Source: an uncultured Actinomycetes bacterium
Lineage (GTDB): Bacteria > Actinomycetota > Actinomycetes > Nanopelagicales > Nanopelagicaceae
Length of the DNA: 9,012 bases
Reading direction: 5' to 3'
Assembly: GCA_903897155.1 (NCBI GenBank)
Contig: CAIUAO010000061.1
Coordinates: 1 to 9,012 of the forward strand
The translations under genes and the position numbers were made by a program. Below are positions 1 through 6,281 of this stretch, piece by piece. A model generated the notes under the pieces. That model had not been told where the DNA came from, searched no databases, and saw nothing but the letters and a program-made list of their open reading frames with translations. Position 1 is the first letter of the stretch, and every line of letters starts with the position of its first letter.

Positions 1-429
1 CGCCGCATTACTTTAGATTCAGTTGCAGCTCCACTTGTTGGACGCATAATGCTTGATCTAACAAAAGACTGGGATTATGAAGCAGTCGGTGGTTTAACAC
101 TCGGAGCAGACCCAGTTGCAACAGCGATGATGCATGTTGCAGCAAGTGAAGGACGAGTTCTTAACTCTTTTGTTGTTCGTAAAGCAGAGAAAGCACATGG
201 ACTTCAGCGTCGCATTGAAGGACCAGATGTTAAAGGCAAGCGCGTATTGGCTGTTGAAGATACTTCAACGACAGGTGGTTCTGTTTTAGCTGCTGTTGAG
301 GCGCTCAAGGAAGCAGGAGCAATTGTTGTTGGTGTTGCAGTGATTGTTGAACGTGGCGCAGCAGATACAGTTTCAGAGGCTGGTCTTGAATACCGCGCTG
401 CATATCAACTGACAGATTTAGGTTTATAA
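1..429 (+). CDS. pyrE: Orotate phosphoribosyltransferase, 3' part (5' end outside window)
   Basis: This is a 5'-truncated reading frame, open from base 1 and giving 142 residues before the TAA at 427-429. PyrE joins orotate to PRPP, giving OMP and pyrophosphate, in de novo pyrimidine synthesis in the cytosol. The fragment carries the flexible-loop lysine/histidine motif RKAEKAHG and the PRPP-binding signature VLAVEDTSTTGGS, whose two acidic residues followed by the Thr/Gly loop hold the ribose-phosphate. The sequence around these motifs is typical of actinobacterial PyrE. Bacterial PyrE is usually about 170-215 residues, so I infer that roughly 35 or more N-terminal residues lie upstream. An internal ATG at 49 is not the real start, because PyrE-like sequence (RRITLDSVAAPLVGR) runs in frame before it. 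The gene converges on dedA with only 3 bases between stops, and no terminator hairpin is visible. Confidence 0.93.
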   Translation, partial: RRITLDSVAAPLVGRIMLDLTKDWDYEAVGGLTLGADPVATAMMHVAASEGRVLNSFVVRKAEKAHGLQRRIEGPDVKGKRVLAVEDTSTTGGSVLAAVEALKEAGAIVVGVAVIVERGAADTVSEAGLEYRAAYQLTDLGL

Positions 430-432
430 AAC

Positions 433-1071
433 TTAAGACAAATGCTTTCGGCTCCGCCATTCTTTAAAGATTTCTAAGAAGATTGGGAAAATGCTGATCG
501 CAGCAATTCCAAGCACAATATCTGTTAGGTACTTTGCAATTGTGTCAGCAAATGTACTACCAGCTGCGTAAGCACCCCAGATAAGAACTTGCGTCCATAC
601 GAGGGCGCCAAAAACATTCCAGAACGCAAATGTTTTAAATGGAACATGGATGATTCCTGACAAAGGGTTAATAAGTCCCCGGACAACAGGGATAAAGCGT
701 CCTAAAACAATTGCGCGTCCACGCCCATATTTCGTAATGTATTTCTCCGCTGATTTAATTTTGCCCGGATCAAAAAACTTTGAGCCTTCTCTGCTAAATA
801 TTTTTATTCCGTAATGCCAGCCAAGCCAATGTCCGAACTGTGATCCGATCATTGCTGCTACCGGGCAGCCAAGTGCAACGACCCAAATACTTAAGTGGTG
901 GTGCCCAGGCTTTACGCCCACCCCGCTGGCAAAAAGCCCAGCAGAGATTAAAAGGGTGTCGCCAGGTAGACCAATGATCAGTGGTAGGCCTGTTTCAAGG
1001 ATCAAGATGGCAAAAATGATCCCCAGGGCGTAGTTGGAATTGAGCGCAGTGGTGACGCTGATGAAGCTCAT
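433..1071 (-). CDS. DedA-family membrane protein (VTT/SNARE-associated domain)
   Basis: The gene encodes a 212-residue integral membrane protein. DedA proteins span the cytoplasmic membrane and have been implicated in recycling undecaprenyl phosphate and phospholipid across the bilayer, and in proton-motive-force and drug-resistance phenotypes; which of these this paralogue does cannot be read from sequence. Visible family marks are ETGLP followed by LPGDTLL (E26 and D38) and GRFIPVVRG (R125 and R131). The 12-residue acidic spacing and 6-residue arginine spacing match the essential E39/D51 and R130/R136 of E. coli YqjA. Hydrophobic stretches lie near residues 14-50, 62-80, 120-140, 147-172 and 183-200, and the C-terminus is basic (EWRSRKH). 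I chose the ATG at 1071-1069 because no earlier in-frame start gives sensible protein. It lacks a Shine-Dalgarno sequence but has a -10-like TATGAT at the right distance for leaderless transcription. The gene is divergent from hppA and convergent with pyrE. Confidence 0.93.
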   Translation of the reverse strand: MSFISVTTALNSNYALGIIFAILILETGLPLIIGLPGDTLLISAGLFASGVGVKPGHHHLSIWVVALGCPVAAMIGSQFGHWLGWHYGIKIFSREGSKFFDPGKIKSAEKYITKYGRGRAIVLGRFIPVVRGLINPLSGIIHVPFKTFAFWNVFGALVWTQVLIWGAYAAGSTFADTIAKYLTDIVLGIAAISIFPIFLEIFKEWRSRKHLS

Positions 1072-1077
1072 TGCCCG

Positions 1078-1083
1078 ATCATA
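1078..1083 (-). promoter_or_regulatory. Candidate -10 element for a leaderless dedA transcript
   Basis: Read on the minus strand, TATGAT matches five of six bases of the TATAAT consensus. It is followed by exactly 6 bases (CGGGCA) and then the dedA ATG. This places the hexamer at -12 to -7 if transcription starts at the A of the ATG. No good -35 hexamer is seen 17 bases upstream, which is common in actinobacterial TANNNT promoters. The absence of any Shine-Dalgarno sequence supports leaderless translation. This is inference from spacing only. Confidence 0.45.
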
Positions 1084-1106
1084 GACAAAAACAGATACCT
1101 ATTTAT

Positions 1107-1137
1107 TTGTATCTCCCCCTAGGTCTATGTGTAACCT
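1107..1137 (+). promoter_or_regulatory. Weak candidate hppA promoter in the divergent intergenic region
   Basis: The 140 bases between dedA and hppA (1072-1211) contain no gene. The best plus-strand promoter I can see pairs TTGTAT (1107-1112) with TAACCT (1132-1137, a TANNNT match) across a long 19-base spacer. A start near 1144 would give an hppA leader of about 68 bases that includes the inverted repeat at 1152-1176. Both hexamers match the consensus at only three positions, so this is a guess. Confidence 0.2.
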
Positions 1138-1151
1138 TTCCAGCCAGTACC

Positions 1152-1176
1152 GGGCCAACCAGCTCATATCTGGCCC
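1152..1176 (+). repeat. Inverted repeat (6-bp stem) in the hppA leader
   Basis: GGGCCA at 1152-1157 is the exact reverse complement of TGGCCC at 1171-1176, with a 13-base loop. An alternative pairing of CCAG (1159-1162) with CTGG (1170-1173) uses overlapping bases, so two mutually exclusive folds are possible. The stem lies 21 bases before the hppA Shine-Dalgarno sequence and is not followed by a T run, so it is not a classical terminator. It could be an mRNA leader structure or a protein-binding site. It fits no riboswitch class that I recognise. Confidence 0.4.
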
Positions 1177-1197
1177 ACCCAGACCGACCTACTCAAC

Positions 1198-1203
1198 GAG
1201 GAG
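1198..1203 (+). promoter_or_regulatory. Ribosome binding site fixing the hppA GTG start
   Basis: GAGGAG lies 8 bases before the GTG at 1212 and is the clearest Shine-Dalgarno sequence in the window. It decides the start in favour of GTG 1212 rather than an upstream TTG at 1071 in the same frame. The following bases (TCCTC) are complementary to it, making a small 4-bp stem with a 3-base loop that is probably too weak to matter. Confidence 0.8.
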
Positions 1204-1211
1204 TCCTCATA

Positions 1212-3473
1212 GTGCAAACCACTGTCCAAGTTACTGGCTCAAACCTGACATATGTTTTTGGTGTTTTAGCCATCTCACTGATTGCTCTCGCGATTGCCTT
1301 TGGTCTTCGCGCCCAGGTATTGGTTCAACCTGAAGGCACAGCAAAAATGCGTGAGATTGCCGAAGCTGTTCAAGAAGGCGCAGCTGCTTATCTCAACCGC
1401 CAATTTAAAACACTCAGTGTTTTTGTTGCGATTGTGTTTGTACTGCTCTTTGCTCTACCTGGTCAAACAGATATTCGTATTGGCCGATCAATTTTCTTTT
1501 TACTTGGCGCACTCTTTAGCGCAGCTGTTGGGTATAACGGAATGTGGCTTGCAGTACGGGCAAACGTTCGCGTGGCAGAAGCTGCTCGCCAGAAGTCTGC
1601 AGCTAACGCTGTAAAGATTGCTTTCCGTACAGGTGGCGTTGTTGGTATGACAACGGTAGGTCTTGGTTTGCTTGGTGCATCACTTGTTGTTCTTATTTAT
1701 CGCGAAAATGCTCCTGATGTTCTTGAGGGCTTTGGTTTCGGCGCAGCGATGCTTGCAATGTTCATGCGTGTTGGTGGCGGAATCTTTACAAAAGCTGCTG
1801 ACGTTGGAGCAGACCTAGTTGGTAAAGTTGAAAAAAATATTCCAGAAGATGACCCACGTAACGCAGCAACTATTGCTGACAACGTTGGTGACAACGTTGG
1901 TGACTGCGCAGGAATGGCGGCAGACTTGTTCGAGTCTTACGCGGTCACACTTGTTGCAGCGCTCGTACTTGGTAAAGCAGGCTTTGGCGATGCAGGACTT
2001 ATTTATCCACTGATAGTTCCTGCGATTGGAATTCTCACCGCTGTTATCGGTATTTTCATCACACGCCTTCGTCCAACAGATAAATCAGCAATGAATGCAA
2101 TTAACCGTTCTTTCTTTGCCTCTGCGATTATTTCTGCGGTTCTAGTAGGACTTGCAACATTTACTTACCTGCCAAGTTCAATGAAACTACTTAGTGGTTT
2201 AGATCCAGTGCACGCTGTTAATACAGTCAATCCACGTCTGCTTACATTCGGCGCTGTATTGATCGGTATTGCTCTTGCAGCAGCAATTCAATTGCTAACA
2301 GGTTTCTTTACTGAAGTTGGCAAGCGTCCAGTAAATGACGTAGCAGCATCATCAAAGACAGGAGCTGCAACAGTAATTCTTGCTGGTATCTCAGTTGGTT
2401 TTGAGTCTGCTGTTTATTCAGGACTTTTGATCGCAGCTGCAGTATTTGGAGCATTCCTGCTAGGCCACGGATCTATTGTTCTCAGCCTCTTTGCAGTTGC
2501 CCTCGCTGGAACAGGCCTTCTAACAACTGTTGGCGTGATCGTTGCGATGGATACTTTCGGACCAATTTCAGATAACGCTCAAGGTGTTGCTGAAATGTCT
2601 GGAGATGTTCGTGGGGAAGGTTCAGCAATCTTGACTTCTCTTGACGCAGTTGGAAACACAACAAAAGCAATTACAAAAGGAATCGCAATCGCAACGGCTG
2701 TTCTTGCGGCTACTGCGCTCTTTGGCGCATTTACAAATGCAATTGTTAAAGCCGTGAGTGATGCAGGACAAGCAGGAAATAACGCATTGAATATCGAGTA
2801 CCAAGGAATTCTAGATATCGCTAACCCTCGTAATCTTGTTGGTTTGATTATCGGCGCAGCAGTTGTCTTCTTATTCTCTGGACTTGCAATCAACGCAGTA
2901 TCACGAGCAGCTGGCGCAGTTGTTGTTGAAGTTCGTGAGCAGTTCCGTTTGCATCCAGGAATTATGAAGGGCACAGAAAAGCCTGAGTACGGCCGCGTTG
3001 TAGATATCTGCACACGAGATTCACTTCGCGAGCTTGTCGCACCCGGCTTGCTTGCTGTGATGGCTCCTATTGCAGTTGGTTTTGGTTTAGGTGTTGGCGC
3101 ACTTGGTGCATACCTTGCCGGAGCAATTGGAACAGGAACATTGATGGCTGTATTCCTTGCTAACTCAGGTGGCGCATGGGATAACGCAAAGAAGATGGTC
3201 GAAGATGGCGTTTACGGTGGCAAAGGCAGTGAAGCTCACAAGGCAACCATTGTTGGTGACACAGTTGGAGATCCATTTAAGGACACCGCAGGTCCTGCTA
3301 TCAACCCATTGATTAAGGTAATGAACTTAGTTGCACTACTCATTACCCCTGCAATCGTTTCCTTCGCTCTGGGTGGCCACAAGTCGATCTCACTGATCAT
3401 CGCGCTACTTGCACTTGCAGTTATCGTGTATGCATTAGTCCGCAGCAGACGCGGGTCAACTGCTATCGCTTAA
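1212..3473 (+). CDS. hppA: K+-independent proton-translocating membrane pyrophosphatase
   Basis: The gene encodes a 753-residue polytopic enzyme (about 16 membrane segments expected for the family) that hydrolyses pyrophosphate on the cytoplasmic side and pumps protons out. Substrate-site motifs are all present: DVGADLVGKVE at residues 197-207, the acidic stretch EDDPRNAATIADNVGDNVGD at 212-231, GGAWDNAKK at 653-661 and VGDTVGDPFKDTAGP at 681-695. At the position that sets potassium dependence the protein reads GNTTKAITKG, with lysine at 485 and threonine at 488. This is the pattern of the K+-independent H+-pumping subclass; K+-dependent and sodium-pumping forms have alanine there. The length is normal for the family (about 660-800). 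The GTG start is preferred because of the GAGGAG site 8 bases upstream; the longer frame from TTG 1071 would add a hydrophilic, proline-rich N-terminus unlike the family. The protein is complete, with no missing key residue noticed. topA follows after 42 bases. Confidence 0.97.
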   Translation: MQTTVQVTGSNLTYVFGVLAISLIALAIAFGLRAQVLVQPEGTAKMREIAEAVQEGAAAYLNRQFKTLSVFVAIVFVLLFALPGQTDIRIGRSIFFLLGALFSAAVGYNGMWLAVRANVRVAEAARQKSAANAVKIAFRTGGVVGMTTVGLGLLGASLVVLIYRENAPDVLEGFGFGAAMLAMFMRVGGGIFTKAADVGADLVGKVEKNIPEDDPRNAATIADNVGDNVGDCAGMAADLFESYAVTLVAALVLGKAGFGDAGLIYPLIVPAIGILTAVIGIFITRLRPTDKSAMNAINRSFFASAIISAVLVGLATFTYLPSSMKLLSGLDPVHAVNTVNPRLLTFGAVLIGIALAAAIQLLTGFFTEVGKRPVNDVAASSKTGAATVILAGISVGFESAVYSGLLIAAAVFGAFLLGHGSIVLSLFAVALAGTGLLTTVGVIVAMDTFGPISDNAQGVAEMSGDVRGEGSAILTSLDAVGNTTKAITKGIAIATAVLAATALFGAFTNAIVKAVSDAGQAGNNALNIEYQGILDIANPRNLVGLIIGAAVVFLFSGLAINAVSRAAGAVVVEVREQFRLHPGIMKGTEKPEYGRVVDICTRDSLRELVAPGLLAVMAPIAVGFGLGVGALGAYLAGAIGTGTLMAVFLANSGGAWDNAKKMVEDGVYGGKGSEAHKATIVGDTVGDPFKDTAGPAINPLIKVMNLVALLITPAIVSFALGGHKSISLIIALLALAVIVYALVRSRRGSTAIA
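1878..1904 (+). repeat. Perfect 12-base tandem repeat inside the hppA active-site motif
   Basis: GACAACGTTGGT occurs twice back to back (1878-1889 and 1890-1901), followed by a further GAC. It encodes the conserved DNVGDNVGD of the pyrophosphate site. The protein repeat is a family property; the identical codon choice in both copies is what makes the DNA repeat perfect. It is probably without separate function. Confidence 0.85.
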
Positions 3474-3484
3474 GAACGCGTTCT
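3473..3484. promoter_or_regulatory. Perfect 12-bp palindrome between hppA and topA (possible operator)
   Basis: AGAACGCGTTCT reads the same on both strands. It begins at the last base of the hppA stop codon and ends 31 bases before the topA start. As an RNA hairpin it would have only a 4-bp stem around a CGCG loop, and no T run follows, so a terminator is unlikely. The AAC-NN-GTT core resembles operators of some TetR-family regulators in actinobacteria (KstR type), but one outer conserved base differs and no such regulator is in the window. Confidence 0.35.
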
Positions 3485-3498
3485 AACTTCCCCGAGTA

Positions 3499-3507
3499 AG
3501 AAATGAG
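3499..3507 (+). promoter_or_regulatory. Ribosome binding site supporting the topA TTG start
   Basis: AGAAATGAG matches the extended Shine-Dalgarno sequence AGAAAGGAG at eight of nine bases. It ends 8 bases before the TTG at 3516. The site also contains an ATG (3503) that opens a three-codon frame, ATG AGT AAA TGA, ending just before the topA start. Confidence 0.55.
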
Positions 3508-3515
3508 TAAATGAT

Positions 3516-6272
3516 TTGGGCACCAAACTAGTAATCGTGGAATCTCCTGCGAAGGCGCGCAAGATTGGCGCCTTCTTAGGAGAGGAGTACGTAGTTGAGG
3601 CCTCAGTCGGTCACATCCGCGATCTACCCCAACGCGCTGCTGATATTCCAGCGGAATATAAGAAAATCCCTTGGGCAAAAGAGGGCGTAAATATTGAAGA
3701 AGATTTTGCTCCTCTCTATGTGATTAATCCAGATAAGAGAGCGAAAGTAAACGAACTTAAAGCGCTCATGAAAGATGCCGATGAGTTGATTCTGGCAACC
3801 GATGAGGACCGCGAAGGTGAAGCAATTGCCTGGCATTTAATTGAAGTCCTTCGTCCAAAGATTCCCATTAAGCGAATGGTCTTCCATGAAATTACAAAAG
3901 AAGCAATTCAAGAAGCCGCAAATAACACACGTGATCTTGATTATCGCTTAGTAGATGCGCAAGAAACGAGGCGTGTTCTAGATCGCCTCTATGGATATCG
4001 CTTGTCGCCAGTTCTATGGAAGAAAGTTATGCCACGTATTTCGGCAGGACGCGTACAGTCTGTTGCAACAAGGCTTATCGTTGAAAGAGAACGTGAGCGC
4101 ATGGCTTTCATTTCATCTTCATGGTGGGATCTGAAAGCTGAAACAACACAGAATTTCACCGCGCGCTTACTGAGCTTAGATGGCAAGAGAGTCGCTGCGA
4201 CAAATGACTTTGATGAAAATGGTGGGCTTAAAGAAAAGTCAGCTGGAAATATTCTTCTTTTAGATGAAGCATCAGCAAACGAGCTGACACAAAATCTTCA
4301 AGGCCAGTCACTTCTTGTAAAGAGCACAGAAGAGTCGCCACGTACTGAACGCCCTAAGGCACCTTTTACAACATCAACAATGCAACAAGATGCAGGTAGC
4401 AGACTTGGTTGGGGAGCCCAACTAACAATGCGCGTTGCACAGCGCTTATATGAAAACGGCTACATCACTTATATGCGTACTGACTCAGTTACTTTAAGTC
4501 AGGCAGCAATTGGATCAGCTCGCGCACAAGCTTCAAGTTTGTATGGCAAGGAATATATTCCTGCAACACCACGTGTATATGAAGGTAAGACAAAGAATGC
4601 ACAAGAAGCGCACGAAGCAATTCGCCCTGCTGGTGATGTTTTTAAGACACCAGGAGAACTTGCTCCAGAGCTGAGTCGTGATGAGTTTGCACTTTATGAT
4701 CTGATTTGGAAGCGCACTGTTGCTTCACAGATGGCTGACGCTAAGAAAATGCAGATGCGTGTTGATTTTGATGTGAAGACAAAGACCGGCGCAGATGCAA
4801 TCTTCCGTGCCAACGGCTCTGTTATTACCTTCCCTGGATTTTTAGCAGCGTATGAAGATGTTGCTGATGAAAACGCAGTAGATGTAGAAGATGATTCCAA
4901 GAAGCTTCCGCCTATGAAGCAAGGCGACACAATCACTGTTTCTAGCTATTCATGTGAAGGCCACGATACAAAACCACCCGCCCGGTATACCGAGCCAACA
5001 CTTGTAAAAAAGCTTGAAGAACTTGGTATCGGCCGCCCGTCAACATTCGCATCTATCATTTCGACAATTCAAGACCGCGGTTATGTTGCAAAGAGAGGCC
5101 GCGCGCTAGTTCCAACATTCCTTGCTTTTTCAGTGACAGGACTTCTCGAGCAACACTTCTCCAAGCTAGTTGATTATGAATTTACAGCGTCAATGGAAGA
5201 AGATCTCGACAAGATTGCTAATGGAGAGGCGGATCGAGTTGAGTGGTTAACTCGTTTCTTCTATGGCCATGATGATCAGCCAGGACTTGAATTTATGGCT
5301 CAGGATCTTGGAGCAATTGACGCTCAACAAATTAACACGATGAAGATGGGCCAAGATATTGAAATACGTGTTGGTCGCTATGGTGCGTATATCCAGCAAG
5401 GTGAAGGTGATGCACGTAAGTATGCAAACATTCCTGAAAATATGGCGCCAGATGAACTCACACTTGCTATTGCTATTGAATTACTTGCAAAGCCATCAGG
5501 AGAACGTGAACTTGGTGTTGAACCAGAAACTGGGTATCCCCTCATGGCGAAGTCTGGACGCTTTGGTCCTTACGTCACACAAATATTCCCTGAGCCAGAG
5601 ATGGTTGTTGATAAGAAGACTGGTGAATTAAAGAAGCCACGTAAAAAGAAAGATGCTCCTAAACCTAAGACCGCATCACTACTCAGCACAATGTCTCTGG
5701 ACACAATTACTTTAGATGATGCGCTCAAGCTCATGTCATTGCCTCGTGCACTAGGTGAATACGAATCTGAAGTTATTACTGTTCAAAATGGCCGCTATGG
5801 CCCATACCTGACTAAGGGTGCCGATTCACGAACTCTGACAAGTGAAGATCAACTTTTCAGTATTACGTTGGATGAAGCGGTTGAAATTTATAAGCAACCA
5901 AAGGTAAGACGCCGTGGTGTTGCAAAACCCCCACTCAAAGATCTTGGGATTGATCCAACGAGTCAAAAACCTGTACTTGTTAAAGATGGTCGATTTGGTT
6001 TATATGTCACTGATGGTGAAACTAATGCGACCCTTCGACGTGGTGACACAGTTGAATTCTTAACGCTGGAACGTGGAATGGAATTACTTGCCGGACGCCG
6101 TGCATGGGAAGCTGAAAATGGTGGAGCTGCGCGCCCTAAAAAGAAGAGCGCTCGTTCGAAGAAGAGTGCGCCCACTTTGACATCAAAGACAGTAAAGGCA
6201 ACAGGAGCACCAAAGGCAAAGAAAAAAGCTGCTTCAGGCAAAGGAAAAGTGGCCGAAACGGCCACCCTCTAG
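3516..6272 (+). CDS. topA: DNA topoisomerase I (type IA), actinobacterial form
   Basis: The gene encodes a 918-residue enzyme that relaxes negatively supercoiled DNA through a transient 5'-phosphotyrosine break. The Toprim domain opens with KLVIVESPAKA (catalytic Glu9) and holds the metal-binding DxDxE at Asp96, Asp98 and Glu100. The active-site tyrosine is Tyr319 in GYITYMRTDS, the same number as in E. coli. GIGRPSTFASII and the following helical region complete the core. The C-terminal part has four topoisomerase C-terminal repeats with G-R-[YF]-G-x-Y near residues 620, 681, 759 and 825. A Lys/Ala-rich tail (about 873-918) follows, as in actinobacterial TopA, where such tails are thought to bind DNA and aid processivity. 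Only one cysteine (Cys480) is present, so the zinc fingers of the E. coli enzyme are absent. The start is TTG: an in-frame stop lies just upstream at 3504-3506, the family N-terminus begins here, and a fair ribosome site is 8 bases away. The next gene starts 9 bases after the stop. Confidence 0.98.
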   Translation: MGTKLVIVESPAKARKIGAFLGEEYVVEASVGHIRDLPQRAADIPAEYKKIPWAKEGVNIEEDFAPLYVINPDKRAKVNELKALMKDADELILATDEDREGEAIAWHLIEVLRPKIPIKRMVFHEITKEAIQEAANNTRDLDYRLVDAQETRRVLDRLYGYRLSPVLWKKVMPRISAGRVQSVATRLIVERERERMAFISSSWWDLKAETTQNFTARLLSLDGKRVAATNDFDENGGLKEKSAGNILLLDEASANELTQNLQGQSLLVKSTEESPRTERPKAPFTTSTMQQDAGSRLGWGAQLTMRVAQRLYENGYITYMRTDSVTLSQAAIGSARAQASSLYGKEYIPATPRVYEGKTKNAQEAHEAIRPAGDVFKTPGELAPELSRDEFALYDLIWKRTVASQMADAKKMQMRVDFDVKTKTGADAIFRANGSVITFPGFLAAYEDVADENAVDVEDDSKKLPPMKQGDTITVSSYSCEGHDTKPPARYTEPTLVKKLEELGIGRPSTFASIISTIQDRGYVAKRGRALVPTFLAFSVTGLLEQHFSKLVDYEFTASMEEDLDKIANGEADRVEWLTRFFYGHDDQPGLEFMAQDLGAIDAQQINTMKMGQDIEIRVGRYGAYIQQGEGDARKYANIPENMAPDELTLAIAIELLAKPSGERELGVEPETGYPLMAKSGRFGPYVTQIFPEPEMVVDKKTGELKKPRKKKDAPKPKTASLLSTMSLDTITLDDALKLMSLPRALGEYESEVITVQNGRYGPYLTKGADSRTLTSEDQLFSITLDEAVEIYKQPKVRRRGVAKPPLKDLGIDPTSQKPVLVKDGRFGLYVTDGETNATLRRGDTVEFLTLERGMELLAGRRAWEAENGGAARPKKKSARSKKSAPTLTSKTVKATGAPKAKKKAASGKGKVAETATL
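6249..6265 (+). repeat. Strong 7-bp inverted repeat spanning the last topA codons
   Basis: GTGGCCGAAACGGCCAC is a perfect 7-bp GC-rich stem around an AAA loop. It lies just before the topA stop codon (6270-6272) and 16 bases before the next ATG (6282). An A-rich run precedes it, but no T run follows, so it is not a standard intrinsic terminator. It could be an mRNA processing or stability hairpin, a weak U-less terminator that lowers expression of the downstream genes, or a DNA operator overlapping the candidate internal promoter at 6270-6275. Confidence 0.6.
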
Positions 6273-6275
6273 ACT
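6270..6275 (+). promoter_or_regulatory. Candidate -10 element for a leaderless MFS-tmk transcript
   Basis: TAGACT matches the TANNNT core and four of six TATAAT bases. It is followed by exactly 6 bases (CGGCAT) and then the ATG at 6282, the same geometry as at dedA. The fusion gene has no Shine-Dalgarno sequence, so either leaderless transcription from here or reinitiation after the topA stop could explain its translation. The first three bases are also the topA stop codon, so a chance match is quite possible. Confidence 0.3.
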
Positions 6276-6281
6276 CGGCAT

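Noticed and set aside
1071..1211. N-terminal extension of hppA to a TTG at 1071 (47 extra residues)
   Set aside because: The extension is hydrophilic and proline-rich, unlike the family, and would overlap the dedA start. The GTG at 1212 has a strong GAGGAG site at 8 bases.
2579..3013. 144-codon frame on the minus strand inside hppA
   Set aside because: It lies opposite highly conserved hppA codons. Its Ala/Thr/Ile-rich product is what antisense of this codon usage gives, and it has no recognisable domain.
3473..3487. LexA (SOS box) site upstream of topA
   Set aside because: The Gram-positive LexA box needs GAAC-N4-GTTC. Here the half-sites are only 2 bases apart.
3473..3515. Intrinsic terminator between hppA and topA
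   Set aside because: The palindrome gives only a 4-bp hairpin stem and no T run follows, so co-transcription is more likely.
5963..6265. 100-codon minus-strand frame opposite the topA 3' end
   Set aside because: It is a shadow of the Lys/Ala-rich tail in antisense, with no ribosome site or protein family features.
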